Positions 1 to 9,130 of a stretch of 64,000 nucleotides of DNA are shown here, one piece after another. The notes under the pieces are model-generated. The model saw only the letters and a list, made by a program, of their open reading frames with translations, searched no databases and was not told the DNA's origin. The DNA comes from Mesosutterella multiformis (lineage in GTDB: Bacteria > Pseudomonadota > Gammaproteobacteria > Burkholderiales > Burkholderiaceae_F). The stretch covers positions 1,672,501 through 1,736,500 of the forward strand of contig NZ_BGZJ01000001.1 of NCBI RefSeq assembly GCF_003402575.1. The letters run 5' to 3'. Position numbers and translations under genes: made by a program. Position 1 is the first letter of the stretch. The number at the start of each line of letters is the position of its first letter.

Positions 1-2389
1 CCGCGAGCGACTCAGCCAGATCTTCCTTCGGAAGCGGCTCCGGCATACGGACAAGAGCCTGCTCCAGAACCTGCTCAATCCAGCGGACCGGAACGATCTC
101 AAGACCGTCCTTCACGTTCTGCGGAATCTCAGCAAGATCCTTCACGTTGTCCTCCGGAATCATCACCTTCTTAATGCCGCCGCGGAGAGCCGCGAGGAGC
201 TTCTCCTTCAGACCGCCGATCTCGAGGATCTCACCGCGGAGGGTGATTTCGCCCGTCATCGCGACATCAGCGCGGACCGGAATCCGGGTGAGCGCGGAAA
301 CAATCGCCGTCGTGATGGCACCGCCCGCGGACGGACCGTCCTTCGGCGTCGCGCCTTCCGGGAAGTGGAGGTGCAGATCGGTCTTCGAGAAGACGTCCTG
401 CTTGATGCCGAGAGATTCAGCACGCTCACGCACCACCGAGCGGGCCGCTTCCACGGATTCCTTCATCACGTCGCCGAGGCTGCCCGTACGCTGGACCATG
501 CCCTTGCCCGGGAAGACCGCGGCTTCGATCGAAAGGAGATCGCCTCCGACCTCTGTCCACGCGAGACCGTTCACCTGACCGATCTGGGGCTTCTTCGCCG
601 CCACACCGAACGTGAACTTGCGAACACCCAGGTAACTGCCGATGTTCTCTTCATTCACCGTAACGGTTTCAGTCTTCGCGCTCTTCTTCGTCCCTTCCTT
701 CATCATGTTCGCCATGACAACCTTGCGGCAGATCTTGCTGATTTCGCGCTCAAGTCCGCGGACACCGGCTTCACGGGTGTAGTAGCGGATGATCGCGACG
801 ATCGCCGAGCGGTCGATCACGAGCTCCCCCTTCTTCACGCCGTTAAGACGCATCTGCTTCGGCACGAGGTGCTCTTCCGCAATGTGAACCTTTTCCTCTT
901 CGGTGTAGCCCGAGAGGCTGATCACTTCCATACGGTCAAGGAGCGCCGGCGGAATGTTGTAGGAGTTCGAGGTCGCGACAAAGAGCACGTCCGACAGATC
1001 GAACGGCACTTCAGCGTAGTGATCCTCAAACGTGCTGTTCTGCTCAGGGTCGAGCACCTCAAGCAGCGCGCTCGCCGGGTCACCGCGGTAATCCATGCCC
1101 ATCTTGTCCACTTCGTCAAGCAGGAAGAGCGGATTGCGGACACCGACCTTGATCAGGTTCTGCAGGATCTTGCCCGGCATCGAGCCGACGTAGGTCCGGC
1201 GATGACCGCGGATTTCCGCTTCATCATGCACGCCGCCAAGAGCGAGACGCGTGAACTTGCGGCCGGTCGCGCGGGCGATCGATTCGCCAAGCGACGTCTT
1301 GCCGACACCCGGCGCGCCGACGAGGCAGAGAATCGGGGCCTTCACCTTCGTGACACGGCCCTGAACCGCCAGGTACTCAAGGATACGTTCCTTCACCTTC
1401 TCGAGACCGTAGTGATCCTCGTCGAGAATCTTCTTCGCCTTCGGGATATTGGAGGAGACACGGGTCTTCTTGCTCCAGGGGAGCGAGATCAGCGTATCGA
1501 GATACGCGCGGACCACGGTCGCTTCTGCGGACATCGGGCTCATCTGACGGAGCTTATTCAGTTCCTCAAGCGCCTTATCCTTCGCTTCCGGGCTCATCCG
1601 GGCGGCTTCGATCTTCTTCTCGTAGTCGTCCGTCACGTCGTTCCCGTCATCCCCCTGCCCGAGTTCCTTCTGAATGGCCTTCATCTGCTCATTCAGATAG
1701 TAGTCTCGCTGGTTCTTCTCCATCTGCTGCTTCACACGGCCGTGAATCCGCTTCTCCATCTTCTGGATTTCGGTTTCGCCGCCAAGGAGGCTGAGGAGTT
1801 CGGTAAGCGTGCTGTTCAGGTCATCAGACTCGAGCAGCTTCTGCTTCGCGGCCACCGCGACCGGGAGCTGCTGCACCACGACATCGGCGAGCCGCGTAGC
1901 GTCTGTCGTCTGGTTGACACTGCGCGCGAGATCCTCCGGAATCTTCGGATTCAGCTTCGCGTAGGCCGTGAAAGACTCGATGGTCGCGCGGCGCAGCGCT
2001 TCCGTTTCCGCCGGATCCGATTCCTTCATCGGGCGCGGCGACACAGAGGCCGTGAGATACCCGTCCACTTCACGCACCGCGCTCACATCGACGCGTTCCT
2101 TGCCTTCGACCAGAATCTTCACCGTCTGATCCGGGAGTCTCAGCATCTGAAGAATGGTGCCCACGCAGCCGACCTTAAACAGATCCTGTCCGGTCGGTTC
2201 ATCGATCTGGCCGTCCCGCTGGGCGACAAGAAGGATCTTCTTACCCTGGTTCATCGCAATTTCCGCAGCCCGGATCGATTTCGCCCGGCCCATGAAAAGG
2301 GTGATCACCATACGCGGGAACACCACGATGTCACGCAGCGGAAGGAGCGGGAACACTTCAAGAGCGGTGTTTTGCGTTTTTTCTGTCAT
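1..2389 (-). CDS. lon: ATP-dependent protease Lon (3' end cut by window edge)
   Basis: Lon is a cytoplasmic AAA+ serine protease that degrades misfolded and regulatory proteins. The minus-strand frame is open from the ATG at 2389 to base 1, 796 codons, already past the 784 residues of E. coli Lon, so only about ten C-terminal residues are missing. Visible parts in order: the N-terminal substrate-binding region with FPLLPLRDIVVFPRM near the start, the Walker A motif GAPGVGKTSLG (family usually GPPGVGKT), the Walker B region FLLDEVDKM, and the protease domain with the nucleophile Ser687 in DGPSAG and the partner Lys730 in RGGIKK. It lies downstream of clpX, separated by a terminator, and has its own heat-shock promoter. 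Identification is secure. Confidence 0.97.
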   Translation of the reverse strand, partial: MTEKTQNTALEVFPLLPLRDIVVFPRMVITLFMGRAKSIRAAEIAMNQGKKILLVAQRDGQIDEPTGQDLFKVGCVGTILQMLRLPDQTVKILVEGKERVDVSAVREVDGYLTASVSPRPMKESDPAETEALRRATIESFTAYAKLNPKIPEDLARSVNQTTDATRLADVVVQQLPVAVAAKQKLLESDDLNSTLTELLSLLGGETEIQKMEKRIHGRVKQQMEKNQRDYYLNEQMKAIQKELGQGDDGNDVTDDYEKKIEAARMSPEAKDKALEELNKLRQMSPMSAEATVVRAYLDTLISLPWSKKTRVSSNIPKAKKILDEDHYGLEKVKERILEYLAVQGRVTKVKAPILCLVGAPGVGKTSLGESIARATGRKFTRLALGGVHDEAEIRGHRRTYVGSMPGKILQNLIKVGVRNPLFLLDEVDKMGMDYRGDPASALLEVLDPEQNSTFEDHYAEVPFDLSDVLFVATSNSYNIPPALLDRMEVISLSGYTEEEKVHIAEEHLVPKQMRLNGVKKGELVIDRSAIVAIIRYYTREAGVRGLEREISKICRKVVMANMMKEGTKKSAKTETVTVNEENIGSYLGVRKFTFGVAAKKPQIGQVNGLAWTEVGGDLLSIEAAVFPGKGMVQRTGSLGDVMKESVEAARSVVRERAESLGIKQDVFSKTDLHLHFPEGATPKDGPSAGGAITTAIVSALTRIPVRADVAMTGEITLRGEILEIGGLKEKLLAALRGGIKKVMIPEDNVKDLAEIPQNVKDGLEIVPVRWIEQVLEQALVRMPEPLPKEDLAESLA

Positions 2390-2475
2390 TCAATTCGTTC
2401 CAAAAAATGTGAAACTGCCCGTCAGAAAACAATCTTCCGGCCGGGTGTGTCCCGGCTGACGGCAGTCCTAAAACC

Positions 2476-2505
2476 ATATATGGGGGCGGTTAACGCAGTT
2501 TCAAG
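2476..2505 (-). promoter_or_regulatory. Sigma-32 (heat-shock) promoter of lon
   Basis: On the minus strand CTTGAAA (2505-2499) is followed after 13 bases by CCCCATATAT (2485-2476). This matches the known RpoH consensus (CTTGAAA, 11-16 bases, CCCCATNT) almost perfectly and lies about 87 bp before the lon start codon. Heat-shock control of lon is established in other proteobacteria; here it is inferred from the sequence match. Confidence 0.85.
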
Positions 2506-2581
2506 GGTATTCGAGAAACGGAAGCGGCAGTCCCGGACATTCCGGGTTCCGCCGCAGCTTTGAATTAATTCTAGCGAAGTC

Positions 2582-2618
2582 AAAAAAAACGCTCGAGCCT
2601 TTTTGGACCCGAGCGTTT
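2582..2618 (-). terminator. Terminator after clpX
   Basis: The stem AAACGCTCG (2587-2595) pairs with CGAGCGTTT (2610-2618). On the minus strand it is followed by a run of T (A-run 2582-2589 on the plus strand), directly after the clpX stop. It separates clpX from the heat-shock promoter of lon. Confidence 0.85.
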
Positions 2619-2645
2619 CTCAGTACTCTGAAGCAGAGGAAACTA

Positions 2646-3926
2646 TCAGGCTTCCGTCTTCCGAAGCACGAGTTCAGGGGCTTCTCCCTTTGTCACGCAG
2701 TTTTCTCCCACCACGACCTTTTCCACATCCTTACGGGACGGGATTTCAAACATCGTGTCAAGCAGAATCCCCTCCACAATGGAGCGGAGTCCGCGGGCAC
2801 CGGTCTTGCGGGCGATGGCGCGCTTCGCGATCGCGGAAAGCGCTTCCTTCGTGAACTCAAGCTTCACGCCTTCATCATCGAAGAGCACCTGATACTGCTT
2901 GAGAAGCGCGTTCTTCGGTTCCGTGAGAATCGAAATGAGCGCCGCCTCATCGAGTTCGGAAAGCACCGTGATCACGGGGAGACGGCCGACGAGTTCCGGA
3001 ATCAGGCCGTATCGGACAAGATCCTCTGCCTCAACGTTCCGGAGGAGCTTCGAAAGCGGCTCTTCCTTCTTGCTCTTCACCTCAGCGCCAAACCCAATGC
3101 CGCTCTTCTCGGTACGGTTCCGGACCACTTTCTCGAGCCCATCAAACGCGCCGCCGCAGATAAAGAGGATGTTTGTCGTATCTACGGCAATCATCTGCTT
3201 TCCGGGGTTCTTCCGGCCGCCCTGCGCGGGGACATTCGCGACCGTCCCCTCGACGAGCTTCAGAAGCGCCTGCTGCACGCCCTCACCCGACACGTCACGG
3301 GTGATCGAGGGGTTCTCGCTCTTACGGGCGATCTTATCGATTTCGTCCAGGTAAACGATACCGGTTTCCGCGCGCTTCACGTCGCCGTCAGACGCCTGGA
3401 GGAGCTTCGAAATAATGTTCTCAACGTCCTCACCCACATAGCCCGCTTCGGTAAGCGTCGTCGCGTCAGCGATCGCGAACGGCACATCAAGCGCTTTCGC
3501 GAGCGTCTGCGCGAGGAGCGTCTTTCCGGAGCCGGTCGGCCCGATGAGAAGAATGTTGCTCTTCTGCAGCTCCACCTCGCGGTCTTCCTTCGCCTGGTGG
3601 CGGAGACGCACGTAGTGATTGTGAACGGCAACGGCGAGAGTCTTCTTCGCGCGTTCCTGGCCGATCACATAGTCATTCAGGTGCTCAAAAATCTCTTTCG
3701 GAGCCGGGATCGGCTTCTCAGCGGCAGCCGCTTCGACTTCCGCCTCTTCCACGGAAGGCGCCGCCGCCTTTTCCCCCGTTTCATCCGCGAGGAGCGAGGC
3801 GAGCTGTCTCGTGCAGTCATCGCAGACGAAAACCCCGTTGCCGCCGAAGAGGTGCTTCACCTCCCCTTCCCCACGGCCGCAGAATACGCATTTCCGGGTC
3901 TCGTGATCTGAACGGCTATCTGTCAT
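2646..3926 (-). CDS. clpX: ATP-dependent Clp protease ATP-binding subunit ClpX
   Basis: ClpX is the AAA+ unfoldase that feeds tagged substrates to ClpP. The start is placed at the ATG at 3926 (MTDSRSD, 426 aa), preceded by GGAG. The frame is open 50 codons further upstream, but that part looks like leader. The N-terminal zinc-binding domain shows CVFCGRGE followed later by CDDC. Walker A is [12 protein letters not shown] and Walker B is [10 protein letters not shown], with the usual [14 protein letters not shown] stretch (pore/sensor region) and a standard C-terminal D2 domain. Length matches E. coli ClpX (424). It follows clpP in the tig-clpP-clpX-lon order common in proteobacteria; a hairpin in the gap may tune read-through. 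Confidence 0.97.
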   Translation of the reverse strand: MTDSRSDHETRKCVFCGRGEGEVKHLFGGNGVFVCDDCTRQLASLLADETGEKAAAPSVEEAEVEAAAAEKPIPAPKEIFEHLNDYVIGQERAKKTLAVAVHNHYVRLRHQAKEDREVELQKSNILLIGPTGSGKTLLAQTLAKALDVPFAIADATTLTEAGYVGEDVENIISKLLQASDGDVKRAETGIVYLDEIDKIARKSENPSITRDVSGEGVQQALLKLVEGTVANVPAQGGRKNPGKQMIAVDTTNILFICGGAFDGLEKVVRNRTEKSGIGFGAEVKSKKEEPLSKLLRNVEAEDLVRYGLIPELVGRLPVITVLSELDEAALISILTEPKNALLKQYQVLFDDEGVKLEFTKEALSAIAKRAIARKTGARGLRSIVEGILLDTMFEIPSRKDVEKVVVGENCVTKGEAPELVLRKTEA

Positions 3927-3983
3927 GAAGGAACTCCAAAAGTAAAAATAGTGAATTCTGTCCGGCTCAGACGCCGGAATTGA

Positions 3984-4018
3984 AAAGCCCGGAGGGATGA
4001 TTGAACCCGCCGGGCTTT
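3984..4018 (-). terminator. Weak terminator or attenuator between clpP and clpX
   Basis: AAAGCCCGG (3984-3992) and CCGGGCTTT (4010-4018) form a 9-bp stem with a 17-base loop. On the minus strand only about four T follow, so it may be a partial terminator that lowers clpX expression relative to clpP, or an mRNA processing hairpin. Confidence 0.5.
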
Positions 4019-4096
4019 CCTGCTGATCCATAAAAGAGAAGAGTTCTGAGAGGCGGCCTGAGGCAGTGCCCCTCATCTTCCTTTCTGGACTCAGGC

Positions 4097-4714
4097 TTAG
4101 TCTGTTTCTCCGCGGCGAACGAAGATATGGTCAATCAGGCCATACGCCTTCGCTTCCTTCGGATTCATGAAGTTATCCCGGTCCGTATCGCGCTGGATCG
4201 TTTCGATCGGCTGACCGGTACGATCGGCAAGGATCTGATTCAGCTGCTTCTTGAGGTACAGGATTTCGTTCGCCTGGATCTCAATATCGCTCGCCATGCC
4301 CTGGGAACCGCCGGACGGCTGATGGATCATGATCCGGGAGTTCGGGAGCGCGTAGCGCTTGCCCTTCGTGCCGGCGGCAAGAAGGAAAGCACCCATGCTC
4401 GCTGCCATTCCGAAGCAGATCGTGTTCACATCGGGCTTGATGAACTGAATCGTATCGTAGATCCCGAGGCCGGCGTAAACGCTGCCCCCGGGGCTATCGA
4501 TATAGAGCGAGATGTCCTTATCGGGATTCTCGCTCTCGAGGAACAGGAGCTGCGCAACGACGAGGTTCGCCGATTCATCGGTCACGGGGCCCGTCAGGAA
4601 AATCACCCGATCCCGAAGCAGTCGGGAATAGATATCGAACGCGCGCTCACCGCGCCCGCTCTGCTCTACCACCATGGGCACGAGACCCATGCTGTTTGCG
4701 TCAAACTTAGTCAT
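4097..4714 (-). CDS. clpP: ATP-dependent Clp protease proteolytic subunit ClpP
   Basis: ClpP is the self-compartmentalised serine protease that forms the tetradecameric chamber used with ClpX (or ClpA). The protein is 205 aa, the normal length. The catalytic triad is visible: Ser106 in FGMAASMGA, His131 in MIHQP and Asp180 in TDRDNF. The IDSPGGSV oxyanion segment is also present. It lies between tig and clpX on the same strand, 45 bp after tig, and is probably co-transcribed with it. Nothing unusual is seen. Confidence 0.98.
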   Translation of the reverse strand: MTKFDANSMGLVPMVVEQSGRGERAFDIYSRLLRDRVIFLTGPVTDESANLVVAQLLFLESENPDKDISLYIDSPGGSVYAGLGIYDTIQFIKPDVNTICFGMAASMGAFLLAAGTKGKRYALPNSRIMIHQPSGGSQGMASDIEIQANEILYLKKQLNQILADRTGQPIETIQRDTDRDNFMNPKEAKAYGLIDHIFVRRGETD

Positions 4715-4759
4715 GCTGCTCCTTCTTCACTAAAACAGAGAAACCGCGGTCCTTCCGGA

Positions 4760-6148
4760 TCAGGCTTCAGCCTTGCGGCCCATGAGAACGTCGAAGTCGA
4801 TCGCTTCGTCGGAGGTCTTGCCCTTGCCGAGCACGAAGTCAACGAGGTTGTTCTCAATCACGGCAGCGGAGAGCTCAGCGTAACGGTTCTGGTCCTTCAG
4901 GTACCATTCCGTCACTTCTTCAGGCTTCTCGTAGGCCGAGGCCATTTCAGCGGCAAACGTCTTAACCTGTTCCGGTTCCGCCTTGATCTTATTATCAGCG
5001 ATCAGCTTGGAAACGAGGAGGCCGAGGCGAACGCGGCGTTCAGCCTGGGGAGCGAAGACCTGCGGGTCAAGGTTCGGCATGTTCTTCACATCGAGACCAC
5101 GGGCAGCGAGCTGCTCACGGTATTCGTTGCCGATACGGGCGGCTTCGTCACGGACCATCACGACCGGCAGAGCGAACTTGGCCTGCTCGATCAGGGCGTT
5201 GAAGACACCTTCCTTCGTACGGGCGGTCAGGCGGGACTTCACTTCGCGCTTCAGGTTGGTCTCGACTTCCTTCTTCAGCTGATCAACGCTCTTGATGCCG
5301 AGGGATTCAGCGAACTTATCGTCGAGGGCGGGGAGCACGGGCTCCTGAACCTTCTTCACGGTGAGGGTGAAGTCGGCGATCTTGCCGGCGAGGTTCTTCG
5401 CACCGTAGTCAACCGGGAACGTGAGCTTGAATTCCTTCGTCTCGCCAGCCTTGAGACCGGTGGCGGCAGCGTCAAACTCGGGGAGCATCTGGCCGGCGCC
5501 GACAATGAAGGCGTAGTCCTTAGCGGTGCCGCCGTCGAAAGCGACGCCGTCGATCTTGCCTTCGAAGTCAACCGTCACTTCGTCGTCCTTCTGGGAAGCG
5601 CGTTCGACATCCTTATAGGTAGCGCGCTGCTTCAGCATGACGTTCAGCGTGTCGGTCACTTCCTTATCGGTGACTTCACAGACGAAACGATGGAGCTCGA
5701 GGTTAGCGAAATCAGGCGTTTCGACCTCGGGGATCACTTCGAAGTGAGCCTCGAACTTGAGATCAGACTTGCCGTCAGTCGGCATGTCCTTCGCGGGGAC
5801 CACTTCAGGGGTGCCGGCGATGCGGAAGCCGCCTTCAGTGATCGCCTTCTCAACAGCCTTGCCGATTTCTTCGTTCAGGGCTTCGCTGTAGGCTTCCTGA
5901 CCGTAGAGGCTGCGCACGATGTTCATCGGGACGTGGCCGCGGCGGAAACCGTCAACGCGGGCCTTCTTGGCATAACCCTTCAGGCGGGATTCGGTGCCGG
6001 CGGAGACGGCATCCTGGGAGACAGTGACCTCAACGGAACGCGCGAGCGGGTTCACGGGAGCGGTGAGGGAGCTATCGGTAACCTCGGAAGACTTGGTGGC
6101 CTTAACCTCGGTTTCTTCATTCTTTACTTCTTCAGCTTTTTCAGTCAT
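4760..6148 (-). CDS. tig: Trigger factor (ribosome-associated chaperone and prolyl isomerase)
   Basis: Trigger factor binds the ribosome exit tunnel and protects nascent chains. The start is placed at MTEKAEE (6148), giving 462 aa; the open frame continues 47 codons upstream without family similarity. The ribosome-binding domain carries the signature GFRRGHVP (family GFRxGKxP), with His in place of the usual Lys. The FKBP-type domain in the middle starts DDEVTVDFEGKIDG, and the C-terminal helical chaperone domain follows. An N-terminal acidic extension of about 25 residues (EEVKNEETEVK) precedes the usual start of the fold. It is the first gene of tig-clpP-clpX. Confidence 0.96.
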   Translation of the reverse strand: MTEKAEEVKNEETEVKATKSSEVTDSSLTAPVNPLARSVEVTVSQDAVSAGTESRLKGYAKKARVDGFRRGHVPMNIVRSLYGQEAYSEALNEEIGKAVEKAITEGGFRIAGTPEVVPAKDMPTDGKSDLKFEAHFEVIPEVETPDFANLELHRFVCEVTDKEVTDTLNVMLKQRATYKDVERASQKDDEVTVDFEGKIDGVAFDGGTAKDYAFIVGAGQMLPEFDAAATGLKAGETKEFKLTFPVDYGAKNLAGKIADFTLTVKKVQEPVLPALDDKFAESLGIKSVDQLKKEVETNLKREVKSRLTARTKEGVFNALIEQAKFALPVVMVRDEAARIGNEYREQLAARGLDVKNMPNLDPQVFAPQAERRVRLGLLVSKLIADNKIKAEPEQVKTFAAEMASAYEKPEEVTEWYLKDQNRYAELSAAVIENNLVDFVLGKGKTSDEAIDFDVLMGRKAEA

Positions 6149-6489
6149 TTTGCTTACTTTAAAAAGGGGCCGGCTCCAGAACGGATACGGCCTAAAAATT
6201 CCGGCGGGAGACGGCAGCACCGCGACACAGCACTGCCCATCTCGGGACTGACCGCGGAAACGGGGAACAAAAGGGCTCACCCGCTTCAAGGCCCGGTAAA
6301 CTGCCGATTATATTTCAAGTTGCCGGGCCTTGCTCCCGATTCCGGCGCCCGGCTCACAAAACCTCACACCTTTAGGCGTGAAGCCTCGCCTCCCTCTTCC
6401 CCCTATTAGGCATTTCTGAAACACGGGAAACCGCTGATAATTGGATCGCTTTGCGCTTCGCGAAGTCTCTTATATCAGGAGAAGAATCG
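6149..6489. other. Divergent intergenic region between tig and the uxaA pair
   Basis: No gene is seen. It holds a 10-bp inverted repeat, CAAGGCCCGG (6287-6296) and CCGGGCCTTG (6323-6332), around an AT-rich centre with TATAAT on the minus strand (6312-6307), a possible tig -10 box with no good -35 partner. Near the right end AGGAGAAG (6477-6484) is the ribosome binding site of the next gene. Confidence 0.5.
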
Positions 6490-6792
6490 ATGCTTGCTCT
6501 GCTTCTCAATCCGGAAGACACGGTGGCCACCGCGCTTTCTGACGCAGCGGCCGGAGATACCGCTGAAATCATCCTGGGCCGCGAAAAAACCGGCCGCCTA
6601 GTCACAGCCCTGGACGCGGTCCCCTTCGGATTCAAGATTGCGGTGTCACCGATGAAAAAAGGCAGCCTCGTGATCAAGTACGGTCTGCCGATTGGCGTTG
6701 CGAGCCGCGACATCGCTCCGGGTTCACTCGTCCATATTCATAACATTGAGGGGGCCCGCGGCCGGGGTGACCTGAAGGAGAACGCCAAATGA
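6490..6792 (+). CDS. UxaA-family dehydratase small subunit (SAF domain)
   Basis: This 100-aa protein matches the N-terminal SAF domain of altronate/galactarate dehydratases, found as a separate subunit in many bacteria. Features include the alternation of hydrophobic strands and LVIKYGLPIGVASRDI near residue 70, typical of this domain, followed by the conserved HIHN. The start at the ATG at 6490 is chosen because AGGAGAAG lies just upstream; an upstream in-frame ATG lacks a ribosome site. The stop overlaps the next start (ATGA), so the two subunits are translationally coupled. The substrate is a sugar acid in known relatives (altronate, galactarate, sulfolactate); which one applies here cannot be told. 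Confidence 0.85.
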   Translation: MLALLLNPEDTVATALSDAAAGDTAEIILGREKTGRLVTALDAVPFGFKIAVSPMKKGSLVIKYGLPIGVASRDIAPGSLVHIHNIEGARGRGDLKENAK

Positions 6793-8000
6793 CTAATGAG
6801 TTTCTGGGGTTCATGCGCCCCGATGGGCATGCCGGCGCGAGAAACACGCTTCTCATTCTTCCGATCAACCGGTCGCTCAATTTCATCGCGACCAATGTCT
6901 GTCGGATGATCCGGGGCGCGGTTCACTTTGAAATTCCGGCAGAAACGGGACGCCCCGCGAAAGACCGAGAAACGATTGCCCGTGTGATGGAAGGTCTTAT
7001 CCGGAATCCGAATGTCGGCGGGACACTGCTCCTCGCGGTGAAACCGTCCGGCGAAAGCGCCTACCGCAATATGAGCGACAGCCGCTTTGCTGCCGCGGCA
7101 GAGCAGTCCGGTAAACCCTTCCGGATCCTTTACCTCACAGAGTCCGGCGGAAGCTATGGCCTTCTCGGTAAAGCGCTTCAGGCAGCCCGAAGCCTTGCGG
7201 TCGAAGTCTCCAGGGCCCGAAGGTCGCCCTGCCCGCTTTCCGCGCTGACACTCGCCGTAAAATGCGGAACGTCAGACGCCACCTCAGGCATCGCGGGGAA
7301 TCCCACGGTGGGCAACGCTTTTGACCGGCTGATCGACGCCGGCGGAACCGCGATGTTCTCAGAAACCACGGAAATCATCGGCGCGGAGAAGCTGGTCGCT
7401 GCCCGTGCCGTAAATGACACCGTAGCAGGGAAAATTCTCACCGCAGCCCGTCGCTGGGAAGAAAAAGCGCTCTCCACCGGCGAAGATATCCGGGCGATCA
7501 ATCCGATACCGGCGAATATCGCGGCGGGTATATCGACCCTTGAAGAAAAATCGCTCGGCGCGATCGCCAAATCCGGTCATCGCCCGATTCAGGATGTACT
7601 CACCTACGGTGAAGCCCCGTCGGGTCATGGGCTCTACTTCATGGACGCCTGGATGAGTTCGCTTTCGCTTCCCCTCGGGTTCACCGCTGCCGGCGCCGCG
7701 ATCATGATTTATCAGATGGGCGGAAACGCCATGCCTGAAAATCCCGCAATGCCTGCCATCAATCCAACCGTTGTATCACCGTTCCTCTACGTAACGGGCA
7801 ACGCCAGAGCTTTTGAGCGGTCTCCTGATAATTTTGACTTTGACGCCTCTCCCGTCATGTCAGGCAACGCGTCAATCGAAGAAATGGGAGAAGCGCTTCT
7901 CACCCATCTGAGAGACATCGCGTCCGGAACCGTTACGAAAATGGAGACGCTCCTTTATGAGGAGCAGCTCGAGGTCTTCATGGAAGGCCCGGTACTCTGA
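6789..8000 (+). CDS. UxaA-family dehydratase large subunit
   Basis: This 403-aa protein is the catalytic part of an altronate/galactarate-type hydro-lyase (UxaA/GarD family, iron-dependent dehydration of an aldonic or aldaric acid in the cytoplasm). The conserved motif CGTSDATSGIAGNPTVG starts at Cys159 (family CGGSDGxSGISANPAVG). The C-terminal half diverges from textbook UxaA: the family motif MDTPGYDPVS is replaced by MDAWMSSLSLPLG, so it probably belongs to a subfamily with a different substrate. It overlaps the SAF subunit by 4 bp. The AEC transporter 115 bp downstream may import its substrate; this is inference from position. Confidence 0.85.
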   Translation: MTNEFLGFMRPDGHAGARNTLLILPINRSLNFIATNVCRMIRGAVHFEIPAETGRPAKDRETIARVMEGLIRNPNVGGTLLLAVKPSGESAYRNMSDSRFAAAAEQSGKPFRILYLTESGGSYGLLGKALQAARSLAVEVSRARRSPCPLSALTLAVKCGTSDATSGIAGNPTVGNAFDRLIDAGGTAMFSETTEIIGAEKLVAARAVNDTVAGKILTAARRWEEKALSTGEDIRAINPIPANIAAGISTLEEKSLGAIAKSGHRPIQDVLTYGEAPSGHGLYFMDAWMSSLSLPLGFTAAGAAIMIYQMGGNAMPENPAMPAINPTVVSPFLYVTGNARAFERSPDNFDFDASPVMSGNASIEEMGEALLTHLRDIASGTVTKMETLLYEEQLEVFMEGPVL

Positions 8001-8020
8001 TCTATTCAGACTTTCCGCAG

Positions 8021-8042
8021 GGATCCCCCGATCGGGGGATCC
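8021..8042. terminator. Perfect palindrome after uxaA pair, possible weak terminator
   Basis: GGATCCCCCGA (8021-8031) and its exact complement TCGGGGGATCC (8032-8042) form a 22-bp perfect palindrome without a T run, between the dehydratase and the AEC carrier. It may act as a transcript-stabilising hairpin rather than a terminator. Confidence 0.4.
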
Positions 8043-8114
8043 TCGGAGCTTTGCGTAACTGCGCCCGGATCCAAAGCGGCGTAGAGTCAGGAAAAATTCA
8101 AACCGGCTCCTTTC

Positions 8115-9059
8115 ATGACTGTCTTTCTTAATAACTTTCTGATCGCGCTTCCGCTTTTCGCGCTGGTCGGTCTTGGCTACCTTTTCGCCTCTCTCAGACT
8201 TGTCACACCGGAAATCGGAAAGGCGCTCTCAAAATTCGCCTTCACGGTCGCGATCCCGACGCTCCTCTTCCGTCTGATGAGTAACATCACGCAGCTTCCC
8301 GCGCCGAAGCTCGGGGTGCCCTTCGCGTTTTTCGGCTCCTGCATTCTGGTTTACTTTTTCGGCCGGATTCTCGCGAAGAAACTCTGCCACCTCACGACAG
8401 ACGAACAGACGGTGTTTGGCATGGCAACGGTGTTTTCCAATAACGTCCAGCTCGGGGTCCCGATTTCGATCGCGCTTCTCTCCCCGGCTTCGATGCCGGC
8501 ACTTGCCGTGATCTTCGCGCTCAACGCGTTCCTCATGTGGACCTTCGCGACGGTGCAGATTGAGTTCAGCCGGAGCCGCAGTCCGTCACTCTCCAGGACG
8601 ATCTATCAGGGTACGATGCGATCCCTTCGGAACCCAATTGTGATCGGCATTATTCTCGGTCTCCTCTGGAGTCTCACGGGACTCGAAATGCCGGTGCCGC
8701 TGGAGAAGACTGTCGATCTGATGGCAAACGCCGCCTCCCCTGTCGCGCTTTTCGCGGTGGGTGTCGGTCTTACTCAATATAAGCTTCGGTCCCACTTTGA
8801 AACGACTGGCCTCATCACGGTTCTGAAGCTTGGCGTGCAGCCGGTTGTTGTATTCCTTCTCGGGCACCTGATGGGGCTCACGGGGCCGGAACTTCAGGCC
8901 GTGTGTCTCCTCGGCTGCCTCCCGGTCGGTGTGAATGTCTACATCATGGCGCAGGAATTCAATGTGCTTCAGGGGCCGACCGCGAATTCGCTCCTTCTCA
9001 CGACAATTCTTGCCGCGGTAACGCTGCCTGCGGTGCTGAGCCTTCTTGGGCTCCTCTAA
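8115..9059 (+). CDS. AEC-family transporter (auxin efflux carrier fold)
   Basis: The protein has 314 aa and about ten hydrophobic segments in two five-helix halves, joined by a polar stretch near residues 145-170 (SRSRSPSLSRT). It shows typical AEC features such as FSNNVQLGVPI near residue 107 and CLPVGVNVYIMAQEF near residue 275. Bacterial AEC carriers transport dicarboxylates, malonate, lactate or other small acids across the inner membrane. It follows the dehydratase pair in the same direction, suggesting a sugar-acid or carboxylate substrate. No strong ribosome binding site precedes the ATG. A weak AT-rich hairpin (9069-9092) follows the gene. Confidence 0.85.
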   Translation: MTVFLNNFLIALPLFALVGLGYLFASLRLVTPEIGKALSKFAFTVAIPTLLFRLMSNITQLPAPKLGVPFAFFGSCILVYFFGRILAKKLCHLTTDEQTVFGMATVFSNNVQLGVPISIALLSPASMPALAVIFALNAFLMWTFATVQIEFSRSRSPSLSRTIYQGTMRSLRNPIVIGIILGLLWSLTGLEMPVPLEKTVDLMANAASPVALFAVGVGLTQYKLRSHFETTGLITVLKLGVQPVVVFLLGHLMGLTGPELQAVCLLGCLPVGVNVYIMAQEFNVLQGPTANSLLLTTILAAVTLPAVLSLLGLL

Positions 9060-9130
9060 AGAAACTGTCCTCTTATATCTTATATATAGAGGAAGCCAGA
9101 TAACTCTTAACGAGAGTCTGCGCTTTCTCT

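Noticed and set aside
365-2563. A 732-codon open frame on the plus strand
   Set aside because: It lies antisense to lon, which has full family motifs; the frame is a by-product of GC-rich codon use, and its product is His/Arg-rich without similarity.
6260-6330. Heat-shock promoter for tig
   Set aside because: CTTGAAA and CCTTGAAG occur, but no CCCCAT-type -10 box lies at an allowed distance.
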